Positions 1 through 7,054 of a stretch of DNA of 10,093 nucleotides are shown here, in pieces; the first letter of the stretch is position 1; each line of letters opens with the position of its first letter. The stretch is taken from assembly GCF_938029485.1 (NCBI RefSeq), contig NZ_CALHGC010000088.1, forward strand, positions 1 to 10,093, given 5' to 3'. The DNA comes from an uncultured Treponema sp. Lineage in GTDB: Bacteria; Spirochaetota; Spirochaetia; Treponematales; Treponemataceae. The notes under the pieces were generated by a model. It did no database searches and had not been told where the DNA came from. It worked only from the letters and a program-made list of their open reading frames with translations. A program made the translations under genes and the position numbers.

Positions 1-303
1 AAAGAGTCGCTCCGGCAAATGGAGCGGTATATCGATATGGTACCCACCGGAGAGCGGGCAAGCGTCGCCTACTTTTACAGCGGCGACATTTACCGCTTAA
101 CAAAGCACTACCAAAAAGCCGATATCGCTTATTCTGCGGCAGTACATTTGGAACCGTCCAATTCGCTGTGGTGGTACCGGCTCGGCCTTGCCCGCGAACA
201 GGCAGGGCATAAAGAAAGTGCACGGAACGCTTTTCAGCAGGCACTCAACATACGGAAAGACTATAAAGAAGCGGCAGAAGGCCTTGCCCGCGTGCAGCTT
301 TAA
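1..303 (+). CDS. TPR-repeat protein, C-terminal fragment (5' end outside the window)
   Basis: The reading frame is open from base 1 to the TAA at 301-303, giving about 100 residues. The ATG at 19 has no Shine-Dalgarno sequence and the frame is open upstream of it, so the gene very probably begins before the window. Two tetratricopeptide repeats are visible. The first runs roughly from ASVAYFYSGDIYRL to AVHLEPS, and the second from SLWWYRLGLAREQAG to ALNIRKDY. Both show the usual pattern of small and aromatic residues, including the G/A at position 8 and the P/D near the repeat end. TPRs are protein-protein interaction scaffolds, so the function cannot be set from this piece. No terminator with a T-run is seen after the stop codon. 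The next gene converges on it from the other strand. Confidence 0.8.
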   Translation, partial: KESLRQMERYIDMVPTGERASVAYFYSGDIYRLTKHYQKADIAYSAAVHLEPSNSLWWYRLGLAREQAGHKESARNAFQQALNIRKDYKEAAEGLARVQL

Positions 304-382
304 AAGGCTTCTTCATCATAATCGGAACATCCGCTGAAAGTTCGATGAGACGTTTAGCGGTATCAACGGTATAAAGCTTAAG
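304..382. other. Short convergent intergenic region
   Basis: This is a gap of 79 bases between the TPR gene and the converging DUF1980 gene. It contains an imperfect inverted repeat (331-360, CCGCTgAAA ... TTTAGCGG, one bulged G, 14-nt loop) without a following T-run on either strand, so it is at best a weak terminator. On the minus strand the frame of the DUF1980 gene stays open after its TAG through this gap and into the TPR gene. Confidence 0.4.
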
Positions 383-1231
383 CTACGGATAAATATATTC
401 CCGCCGCGGCGGGTCGATCTTTTTTACCGTTTCTACAATAATAAGCGGATCAAAACTATCTTTGTACGGCTTTTTCGATAGCGTACCGGTTACTTCAATC
501 CATTCGCCTTCGGTAAGAGCATGGACATCAGCCCACTGTGCCAATACGCCAACCGGCTGCATATCGGCAGCGCAGCACGTCATCATCATGCGGGCTAAGG
601 CGAATTCATCCTTTTCAAACAGTTCCTCATCCTTCCATACAGAGCCGGTTGCCGTGATTTTTTTATCTATCCATGCGTCGGGTTTTGTGTACAGTTTGGT
701 GAGCCACTGCGCAAAATTATCATCGTTCATAACGATGCCACCGTCTGGACTCTGCATTTTCGGTTCTGCACCGGAAGGTACGGTAAGCCCCGGAGATACG
801 GCAGTATCAAAAGGTGCAACGGCGCCGGACTCTACCTCAGTTGGGAAAGACGGAGCAGCAACGGGAGAAATTCCCGACTGCCCGCCGAGTGAATCAGTAT
901 ATGCAAACTGAGAAAAGCGCAACGCTATTCCCGATGCCGCGGACATACCGAGTAACGCAACCGCAAAAACGGCAAAGCCGAACACACCCGAATACCCGCG
1001 GCCGGTAGAAAAAACAGACGGCAGAGTTGACATAAAACAACCTTGCCGTAACTTTAAAATACCGAGCACTAAAAACACCGCTGCAGAAAGCAGCAGCATG
1101 GGAACGTGCCTCTCATGCACATAGCGGTATACCGAACCGAAAGCAACCACCCCAATAAAATAGAGCGCAAAGCCGAAAAGGATTACCGCCTGCAATAAAG
1201 ATTGAAAGCGGGTATATTTTATAATTTTCAT
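383..1231 (-). CDS. TIGR03943/DUF1980 family membrane protein
   Basis: The predicted protein has 282 residues. I chose the ATG at 1231 (MKIIKYTRF) because GGAG lies 5 nt upstream; the frame extends to a TTG at 1258 that lacks this support. Three hydrophobic segments (about residues 11-31, 43-60 and 82-104) are followed by a Pro/Ser/Ala-rich linker (about 105-165) and a soluble C-terminal domain (about 170-282). The C-terminal domain carries the family signature RMMMTCCAAD at about 214-223 and ends in YIYP, as I recall for family members. This arrangement matches the YcgQ-like TIGR03943 family. In many bacteria that family is encoded next to a YcgR-like (DUF318) permease, but no permease is visible here. 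The gene starts 44 nt after the apbE stop codon on the same strand and is probably cotranscribed with it. The biochemical function of the family is not established. Confidence 0.85.
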   Translation of the reverse strand: MKIIKYTRFQSLLQAVILFGFALYFIGVVAFGSVYRYVHERHVPMLLLSAAVFLVLGILKLRQGCFMSTLPSVFSTGRGYSGVFGFAVFAVALLGMSAASGIALRFSQFAYTDSLGGQSGISPVAAPSFPTEVESGAVAPFDTAVSPGLTVPSGAEPKMQSPDGGIVMNDDNFAQWLTKLYTKPDAWIDKKITATGSVWKDEELFEKDEFALARMMMTCCAADMQPVGVLAQWADVHALTEGEWIEVTGTLSKKPYKDSFDPLIIVETVKKIDPPRREYIYP

Positions 1232-1275
1232 AGAAGCTCCGTAATTATCGTCGCACAATACCGTTAATCGGCAAC

Positions 1276-2319
1276 TTATTTGCCGGTAATATGCTTGTTC
1301 ATATCGGCAAGCCGGAAAGCGGAATCCAGCACCTTAATATGCTGTGCGAGGCCGGCTGTCGTACAGACACTATTATCGTCAAAGATAAAGAGCGCTTCCG
1401 TATCAGGGAGTTCGGCAAGCAGCTTTACCGCCTTCTCATAGCCGAGCACAAAACACGCCGTCGACAAAGCGTCCGCATCGGTTGCGGAGTCTGAAAAAAC
1501 GGATACCGCTATCATATTATTCCGCACCGGATATCCGGTTGCAGGATCGATGATGTGATGATAGCGGACGCCGTCCTGCTCAAAATACCGCTCGTAGCTG
1601 CCGGACGTGGAAATACTACAGCTTTCAATCGCGGCGGAGATAACCGGCTGCCCCTGCTGAACACGCGGATCGCGGATGCCAATATTCCAGCGCTTGCCGT
1701 CCGGCCGCTTTCCCACAGCGGAAATCGTCCCGCCGATATCGATTACGGCATGAGCAATCCCAGCCTGCCGTACAATACGGGTAAGCTCGTCGGCAGCGAA
1801 TCCTTTCGCAATCGCCCCGAGGTCAAGCTTCATCCCTGCTTTTTTAAGAAAGACCGCCGTACCGGTCAGCTGTACATCCTTATAGCCGGTACGGGAAAGC
1901 GCATCCCGAATATCCCGATCTTCGGGCTTCCGCGCATTCTCGAATCCGATGTTCCAGAGCTTAACTATCCCGCCGATCACGGGATTAAAAGCGCCGTCCG
2001 TTTTTTCGGCAAAAAACATAGCCCGTTCAAACAGCGGATAGATATCCGCCGGTACATTGACCGCGGATACGCCGGATGCCTTATTTATATCGATAAGCGT
2101 CGAGATTTCGGCATTTGCACTTAAATGCCGCTCCAGCTCCTCAAGCCGGCGTGTACAAATTTGCAGCACGGTATCGGCTTTGCTCTGCGGTTTTTCCGTA
2201 AATAGTTGGATACTGCACACGGTACCGAGCGCAAACACGGTGCGGCTCTCTTTTCTGACGGCAGGCTTACAAGAAGCAAGCAACAGCACCGGCAAGAGAA
2301 AAAAACAATACTTTTTCAT
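1276..2319 (-). CDS. apbE: FAD:protein FMN transferase, ApbE-type lipoprotein
   Basis: The predicted protein has 347 residues. The N-terminus is a lipoprotein signal peptide with lipobox LLAS-C, so Cys17 would be lipidated and the enzyme periplasmic. ApbE motifs are in order: DLGAIAKGFAAD (166-177), VIDIGG (192-197), HHIIDPATGYP (254-264) and TDADALSTACF (280-290). The family moves FMN from FAD onto a Thr of target proteins such as Nqr and Rnf subunits. The treponemal homologue Ftp (Tp0796) is also known as a metal-dependent FAD pyrophosphatase. The length and motifs look intact, so I expect an active enzyme. Its ATG lies 4 nt after the GH13 stop codon with only a weak AGAG upstream, which suggests translational coupling. 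No flavinylated target protein is encoded in the window. Confidence 0.95.
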   Translation of the reverse strand: MKKYCFFLLPVLLLASCKPAVRKESRTVFALGTVCSIQLFTEKPQSKADTVLQICTRRLEELERHLSANAEISTLIDINKASGVSAVNVPADIYPLFERAMFFAEKTDGAFNPVIGGIVKLWNIGFENARKPEDRDIRDALSRTGYKDVQLTGTAVFLKKAGMKLDLGAIAKGFAADELTRIVRQAGIAHAVIDIGGTISAVGKRPDGKRWNIGIRDPRVQQGQPVISAAIESCSISTSGSYERYFEQDGVRYHHIIDPATGYPVRNNMIAVSVFSDSATDADALSTACFVLGYEKAVKLLAELPDTEALFIFDDNSVCTTAGLAQHIKVLDSAFRLADMNKHITGK

Positions 2320-2323
2320 TGCT

Positions 2324-5300
2324 CTATTTTAACGTACCGGCAAACAGTTTAAGATATCGATCTACTTGATATCCCGACTTATGGATTGCCGCAGAAAATT
2401 CCGCATCAAAGCGGCAGTATTTTTCTACCGAATCGGCAGTTTTCCGAATGCACTCAGCCTGTGTAGCCGGCTGTGCCGCAAAAAGAAAAAGCATCGCCGC
2501 CATATCGTCGGCAAGCAATTCTGCCGCTTCGCGGTTAAACCACTTAATTCCGTCCCATTCGTGAATATGGATGCGGATAATAACATTGGGATCTTGCGCC
2601 ATCCGATGGACAATACCGGTTCTGCGGATAGATTTTTTTCCGCGGGCATTGTGCACATAATAGAGATACTTTACCGTATCGGCTTTATTTTCAATAGGAT
2701 CAATATCAAAACCGGCCGAACGGATAAGCGCCGTAAGTTTTTCTTCGAGGTGCAAAAAGGCAAAGAGCCGCCCGATATTCTCCTCCATCTTGTAATAAAC
2801 GGCAATATCTTCAATAGCCATCAGGAATACCGAACCGAATGATACGAAAAGCTGAGAGGCTGTTCCGCACATTTTATGAATAAATACGGTTTCGGCAGAG
2901 GTTGCCGCAGTCAACGGCATTTCCTGCATCAGTAAACCGGACGCGCAAAGAAGAAGCCGGTACATCCGTGCTCGGAACAGCATCAATAGCTGCTTGACGG
3001 ATGTTTTAACCGCCGGAGTTCCTGCTACGAGGAATTGCTCAGTCTGATTACTGCGGTATGTTTCATCTAAAGCGGTCAAGAAAGCGGCGGCTAACGGTTC
3101 AAGCTTGTTGATAAATGATTGGATATGAGTTTCCGCTTCGTGCAGGGTTTTGGTATGCTTACAATCCTTTACCAGTTGAATGCAGTTCTCCAATATCGCC
3201 TTAGAAACACATACGGTAAGCGAATCGTAGAGCTTTTTAAATTTGATCTCGTTGATGCCCATTGCAACATCGGCAATACCGCTGCCGTTAAGCTTTTCGT
3301 ACAATTTCTGATACAGTTCATCAGGCGTATCGGTTACTTCATAAATATTCAAAAATACTTGGGTTTCAAAGCCGTTTAAGGCGACAAACAAACCTCGTTC
3401 GGCAATCTCGCTGTTTTTTCTGATAAACCACAGTTTTGAATGCTGCTCTTGAAAAATCACAAACCGGTTTGAGGTAACCGTCAGCTGTAAGCCTTGTACA
3501 AGCGATCGCCGTACCAGCTGTTTTTCATCACCGGATCCTTTAACGGCATAAGCGGCGGACATATTGATCCAACCTGCAGCCCGTTCATATTTGTTGTTAT
3601 AGAGGATGAGGGAGCGGGAATCGCTGTGCACGTTCGACCACGCAAATACGTTTTCGTTTACCTGCCCGTCCGTCCAAAAATCATAAAGCAAAAAGTTCTC
3701 TACACCGGAGAACAAACGGCGCAGCCGCATTAGCGGGAAAATTTCCCGGCGGTGCCGCTCCACAAGGCCGGTATTCACCTGTTCATCGTAATAGGCGCGG
3801 CGGTATTCCATACCGTATTTTTCTTCAAAGCCTTCAATTTGTCCGTGCCCGAACATCGGAAGCCCCGGCATCGCAACCAGCATGGTACACACGCCGAAGT
3901 ATTTATCATCCCTGCCGAACTGCGCTACGGCAGTTTCTTCATCGGGATTGTTCATAAAATTGACATAACGCTTCAATATTTGCGGGTCGAACTCAAGGGT
4001 GTTCTTGATAGTCATCCGGTACTTCGCGTTATCTTCCTTCTTCAGCATATTCATAAATGCGGAATTATAGACGCGGTGCATACCGAGCGTCCGGACAAAA
4101 TAGCCTTCCATCATCCAAAAAGCTTCGGCTAATAGCAATGTATCCGGCGCTTCAACCGCACAGCGGTCTACCACCTCACGCCAAAACTCTTCGGGCAGCC
4201 GCTTTTTAAACTCTTCCGTAGAAAGCGCAAAGCGGGAACGGCTTGCAATATCCCCTCCCCTGCCCTGCTCAGGATACCACAGCCGCCGGATATGCTTTTT
4301 TGCCAGCACCATCGCCGCATCAAAGCGGATAATCGGAAAATTCCGTGCAACATACAAAATCTTCCGAATAACTTCTTCGCGAGCTTCAGGATTAAGAAAG
4401 TCAATCTGTGCGGTATCGTTCCATGGAAGCCCCGTTCCATCGTTGCCGTGATAAATATACCGTGTATCGCCGGTATGGTGATCAACCCGCTTAAACACCA
4501 CCGCACAATCCGTTTTTGAATAGTAATGGTTTTCGAGGTAAATCCCGACACGGGAATCGTGAGAAAGATTTTCCCCGTCAAAGTTATAGCCCGGAAAGGG
4601 ACTTTCGCGGGTTTGTATAAAAAGGTCGGGACGTTCAATGACCCACTTTGAATCCATACCGGTATGGTTCGGCACCATATCCGCGGCAAGCCGAATCCCC
4701 CGCGCCCCCGCACGCCTGCGTAAATCTTCAAGCGCTTCCCATCCGCCGATATCTCCGGCTATCTCATAATCCGTCAAACTGTACGCACTCGCCGCCGCTT
4801 CAGGATTTCCGCATATCTGTTTAATCCGCGCGCTTGCAGGGGAACGCTCCCACACTCCGATAAGCCACAGCGCATTAAAACCCGCTTCTGCAAGAAAGCT
4901 CAGCTCTTCGTCGGGAATTTGATCGAGACGAGTGATAGACCGCCGATATTTTTTGCCGAGCTGATCCAGCCACACCAGCGTACTTTTTGCGATCATCACA
5001 ACATTCGGCATCCAGTCGCGGTCAGCGCTGAACCGTTCATATTCCTGCGTCAGATCTTCAAAATGATACGCATCGTGTTCGCCCCCGCCGCCCTGCCATG
5101 CAGCTTTCTCTTCTTCTGAAAGGATGTCCTGACTTGTTAAAAGCCTTCCGATAAATTCGCTGAGCAAACCGAGCCAATGCTTTTTGATATATTCGAGCTG
5201 CCCTTTCAAGCTGAACGGCGCATAAGAAACGGGGGCTTTAAGCAGCGAAATAAGATCGGTTTTTTCAGGCCCGAACACCTCGTTTTGGGACGACCATTCA

Positions 5301-5917
5301 CAAAGGCTATCCCAAAAACAATTATACGAAGGATGGGCAGCAAGCTGTTCATCGGTAAAAAGCGGATAAAAAGGCTGGAATGCAGGATTCTCATTTGCCA
5401 GTTTACAAAGAATCAATTCTTCAAATGCACGGTATTTATTTTCGACCCCCGATACCGGATCGGTAGTGCGGAACCAATCCTCGACGGTCATCGTCCCGCC
5501 GTACACTTCGGCCGGAGCAAATTCAGTACAAAATTCGAGTAATAAATCGTCAAGGCCGGGCAGCTTTTCTTTTGCGAGTTCCGCTTGCACAAAGTCATAT
5601 CCGCTGCTAAAAAAATCGGCGCGTACATCCCGCCGATAGAGGCGGCACATATAATGAAATATTTCGTCGATTAGCCCCATCGCATTCAGCTGACCTGCTT
5701 TTAAATATTGATCGGCACGCACCGGCATACCGAATTCGCCCGATTCGACAACTTGATTATACTGGAAAGTAAAAGCATAAATATCGTTAATATTCCGTAT
5801 TACGACGTTTCCGGTCGATGAAAAAAGCATCTTTGAAAAACGGCATTTTTCACGTATATCACGATGAATATGGAATTCCATAGTCTGGAAAAAGCTGTCG
5901 GTAGAGACTTTCTGCAT
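2324..5917 (-). CDS. Large GH13 alpha-amylase-family enzyme with uncharacterised N- and C-terminal regions
   Basis: The predicted protein has 1197 residues. I prefer the ATG at 5917 because GAGGA (5924-5928) sits 6 nt upstream; an in-frame ATG at 5932 has only a distant AGGA. No signal peptide is seen, so it should be cytoplasmic. A GH13 TIM-barrel core lies at about residues 305-760, with region I DMVPNHTG (about 413-420), region II IIRFDAA (nucleophile Asp533), region III LLAEAF (acid/base Glu598) and region IV NFMNNPDE (Asp659). The catalytic triad is therefore complete. The usual region-IV NHD is replaced by NNPD, which resembles the NTPD I recall from GH13_3 (GlgE). About 300 residues before the core and about 400 after it match no domain I recognise. 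GH13 enzymes hydrolyse or transfer alpha-glucosyl units; the substrate is not predictable here, but intracellular glucan or maltooligosaccharide is a reasonable inference. It is the first gene of the operon with apbE. Confidence 0.9.
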   Translation of the reverse strand: MQKVSTDSFFQTMEFHIHRDIREKCRFSKMLFSSTGNVVIRNINDIYAFTFQYNQVVESGEFGMPVRADQYLKAGQLNAMGLIDEIFHYMCRLYRRDVRADFFSSGYDFVQAELAKEKLPGLDDLLLEFCTEFAPAEVYGGTMTVEDWFRTTDPVSGVENKYRAFEELILCKLANENPAFQPFYPLFTDEQLAAHPSYNCFWDSLCEWSSQNEVFGPEKTDLISLLKAPVSYAPFSLKGQLEYIKKHWLGLLSEFIGRLLTSQDILSEEEKAAWQGGGGEHDAYHFEDLTQEYERFSADRDWMPNVVMIAKSTLVWLDQLGKKYRRSITRLDQIPDEELSFLAEAGFNALWLIGVWERSPASARIKQICGNPEAAASAYSLTDYEIAGDIGGWEALEDLRRRAGARGIRLAADMVPNHTGMDSKWVIERPDLFIQTRESPFPGYNFDGENLSHDSRVGIYLENHYYSKTDCAVVFKRVDHHTGDTRYIYHGNDGTGLPWNDTAQIDFLNPEAREEVIRKILYVARNFPIIRFDAAMVLAKKHIRRLWYPEQGRGGDIASRSRFALSTEEFKKRLPEEFWREVVDRCAVEAPDTLLLAEAFWMMEGYFVRTLGMHRVYNSAFMNMLKKEDNAKYRMTIKNTLEFDPQILKRYVNFMNNPDEETAVAQFGRDDKYFGVCTMLVAMPGLPMFGHGQIEGFEEKYGMEYRRAYYDEQVNTGLVERHRREIFPLMRLRRLFSGVENFLLYDFWTDGQVNENVFAWSNVHSDSRSLILYNNKYERAAGWINMSAAYAVKGSGDEKQLVRRSLVQGLQLTVTSNRFVIFQEQHSKLWFIRKNSEIAERGLFVALNGFETQVFLNIYEVTDTPDELYQKLYEKLNGSGIADVAMGINEIKFKKLYDSLTVCVSKAILENCIQLVKDCKHTKTLHEAETHIQSFINKLEPLAAAFLTALDETYRSNQTEQFLVAGTPAVKTSVKQLLMLFRARMYRLLLCASGLLMQEMPLTAATSAETVFIHKMCGTASQLFVSFGSVFLMAIEDIAVYYKMEENIGRLFAFLHLEEKLTALIRSAGFDIDPIENKADTVKYLYYVHNARGKKSIRRTGIVHRMAQDPNVIIRIHIHEWDGIKWFNREAAELLADDMAAMLFLFAAQPATQAECIRKTADSVEKYCRFDAEFSAAIHKSGYQVDRYLKLFAGTLK

Positions 5918-5923
5918 ACAATA

Positions 5924-5928
5924 TCCTC
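5924..5928 (-). promoter_or_regulatory. Ribosome binding site deciding the GH13 start
   Basis: GAGGA on the minus strand lies 6 nt before the ATG at 5917. It favours this ATG over the in-frame ATG at 5932, which would place this sequence inside the coding region. Confidence 0.65.
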
Positions 5929-5963
5929 GCATTGGTCAGTTGGGCATCCTTAAAAACAAGCTT

Positions 5964-5978
5964 GAGGTTTTAGAGGTT
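5964..5978. repeat. Direct repeat GAGGTT-TTA-GAGGTT near the GH13 transcription start
   Basis: Two copies of GAGGTT (5964-5969 and 5973-5978) are separated by 3 nt. The pair lies about 5-20 bases downstream of the minus-strand -10 element, so it overlaps the predicted transcription start. It could be an operator, but nothing in the sequence names a regulator. Confidence 0.35.
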
Positions 5979-5983
5979 CCTTA

Positions 5984-6012
5984 ATTATATGCTGAAAATC
6001 CGATATTGTGAA
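5984..6012 (-). promoter_or_regulatory. Sigma70-like promoter of the GH13-apbE-DUF1980 operon
   Basis: On the minus strand, a -35 of TTCACA (6012-6007, 5 of 6 to consensus) is followed by a 17-nt spacer and a perfect -10 of TATAAT (5989-5984). The expected start is near 5977, giving a leader of about 60 nt before the GH13 ATG. This is the best promoter match in the divergent intergenic region. Confidence 0.7.
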
Positions 6013-6021
6013 GCGTATACT
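5992..6021 (+). promoter_or_regulatory. Candidate aldolase promoter, overlapping the divergent GH13 promoter
   Basis: CTGAAA (5992-5997) and TATACT (6016-6021) are separated by 18 nt. A second TATACT at 6044-6049 has no good -35 but is an alternative, with a shorter leader. The first candidate overlaps the minus-strand promoter at 5984-6012, so polymerase could hardly occupy both at once. Confidence 0.35.
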
Positions 6022-6100
6022 AGAGTTTTTTAACCCCATAGGATATACTGATAAATACGGTTTAGTTTACTGTGCTAAATTTTAAGAAATATAATTTTGC

Positions 6101-6106
6101 AGGAGG
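6101..6106 (+). promoter_or_regulatory. Strong ribosome binding site of the aldolase gene
   Basis: A full AGGAGG lies 4 nt before the ATG at 6111 and 7 nt before the ATG at 6114. The spacing favours 6114. The frame upstream to a GTG at 6072 contains this site and is therefore leader. Confidence 0.75.
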
Positions 6107-6113
6107 TTTTATG

Positions 6114-7001
6114 ATGGACAAGCAAAAAATAGAACGGATGCGCACCGGAAAAGGTTTTATCGCAGCGCTCGATCAAAGCGGCGGCAGCACGCCTAAGGCG
6201 TTGGCGGCATACGGCGTCGGCAAAGATGCCTATTCAAACGAAAAAGAAATGTTTGATATGGTGCACGCCATGCGCACGAGGATTATCACCAGTAAAGAGT
6301 TTGACAAGAATCATATCGTCGGCGCTATTCTTTTTGAACAAACGATGGATCGCGATATCGAAAGTATTCCGACTGCCGATTATCTGTGGGATAAGCGCGG
6401 CGTTCTTCCGTTCTTAAAGGTAGACAAAGGACTCGCGGACTTGGCGGATGGTGTTCAAATGATGAAGCCGATGCCCGATTTGGAAGCGTTACTGCAGCGC
6501 GCCGTGCAGAAACATATCTTCGGAACAAAGATGCGATCGGTTATAAAGGAAGCAAATCCCGCCGGTATCAAAAAAGTCATCGACCAACAGTTTGAAATCG
6601 GATTGCAGATCGCAAAGCATGGATTAGTACCGATCATCGAACCGGAAGTGGATATTCACAGTCCTGACAAAGCAAAATGCGAAGAGCTGCTGAAAAAAGA
6701 AATCCGCGACCACATTGCAAAATTGCCTAAGGATGTATTGATTATGCTCAAACTCAGCATCCCGACGCAGGCAGATCTGTATAAAGAATTTATCGACCAT
6801 CCGCAGGTTGTACGTGTAGTTGCGCTTTCAGGGGGCTACAGCAGAGAAGAGGCCAATGCATTACTGGCAAAGAACCACGGCATGATTGCAAGTTTCTCTC
6901 GAGCCCTTGCAGAAGATTTGCGTGCCCAGCAGTCACAAGAAGAATTCGACAAAACGCTTGCCGCCGCAATCAAGGGCATTTACGACGCTTCGATTACATA
7001 G
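6114..7001 (+). CDS. fda: Fructose-bisphosphate aldolase class I
   Basis: The predicted protein has 295 residues, close to the 296 of the staphylococcal enzyme as I recall it. It cleaves fructose-1,6-bisphosphate to dihydroxyacetone phosphate and glyceraldehyde-3-phosphate in glycolysis, and does the reverse in gluconeogenesis, through a Schiff base on lysine. Recognisable family segments are GKGFIAALDQSGGSTPKAL (about 12-30), AILFEQTMDR (71-80), PFLKVDKGL (99-107), KHIFGTKMRS, LVPIIEPEVD (171-180), MLKLSIPT (211-218, with Lys213 as the likely Schiff-base lysine) and RVVALSGGYSRE. I start it at 6114 because of the spacing to AGGAGG and because the resulting N-terminus (MDKQKIERM) aligns with homologues; ATG 6111 would add one Met. 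The gene is monocistronic and divergent from the GH13 operon, and nothing suggests loss of function. Confidence 0.97.
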   Translation: MDKQKIERMRTGKGFIAALDQSGGSTPKALAAYGVGKDAYSNEKEMFDMVHAMRTRIITSKEFDKNHIVGAILFEQTMDRDIESIPTADYLWDKRGVLPFLKVDKGLADLADGVQMMKPMPDLEALLQRAVQKHIFGTKMRSVIKEANPAGIKKVIDQQFEIGLQIAKHGLVPIIEPEVDIHSPDKAKCEELLKKEIRDHIAKLPKDVLIMLKLSIPTQADLYKEFIDHPQVVRVVALSGGYSREEANALLAKNHGMIASFSRALAEDLRAQQSQEEFDKTLAAAIKGIYDASIT

Positions 7002-7010
7002 CCGGACAAA

Positions 7011-7048
7011 AATAATTCATAATTCATAAGTATGAATTATGAATTATT
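7011..7048. terminator. Perfect 18-bp AT-only palindrome between convergent genes, possible terminator
   Basis: AATAATTCATAATTCATA (7011-7028), the two bases AG, and the exact reverse complement (7031-7048) form an 18-bp stem. Read on the minus strand the stem runs into five T residues, as for a terminator of the HEAT-repeat gene. On the plus strand it is followed by C residues, so termination of the aldolase transcript there is less convincing. Each arm is itself a tandem repeat of ATTCATA. The stem contains only two G/C pairs per arm-repeat set, which is unlike a classical GC-rich terminator. Confidence 0.55.
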
Positions 7049-7054
7049 CCCCCG

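Noticed and set aside
462..911. 149-codon plus-strand reading frame
   Set aside because: It is antisense to the DUF1980 gene, which has family motifs, a ribosome binding site and an operon context.
1269..1285. 6-bp hairpin over the apbE stop codon as a terminator
   Set aside because: CGGCAA/TTGCCG with a 5-nt loop has no T-run after it on the minus strand and is short enough to occur by chance.
4168..4731. 187-codon minus-strand reading frame inside the GH13 gene
   Set aside because: It is an out-of-frame shadow of the catalytic barrel; the GH13 frame carries the conserved motifs here.
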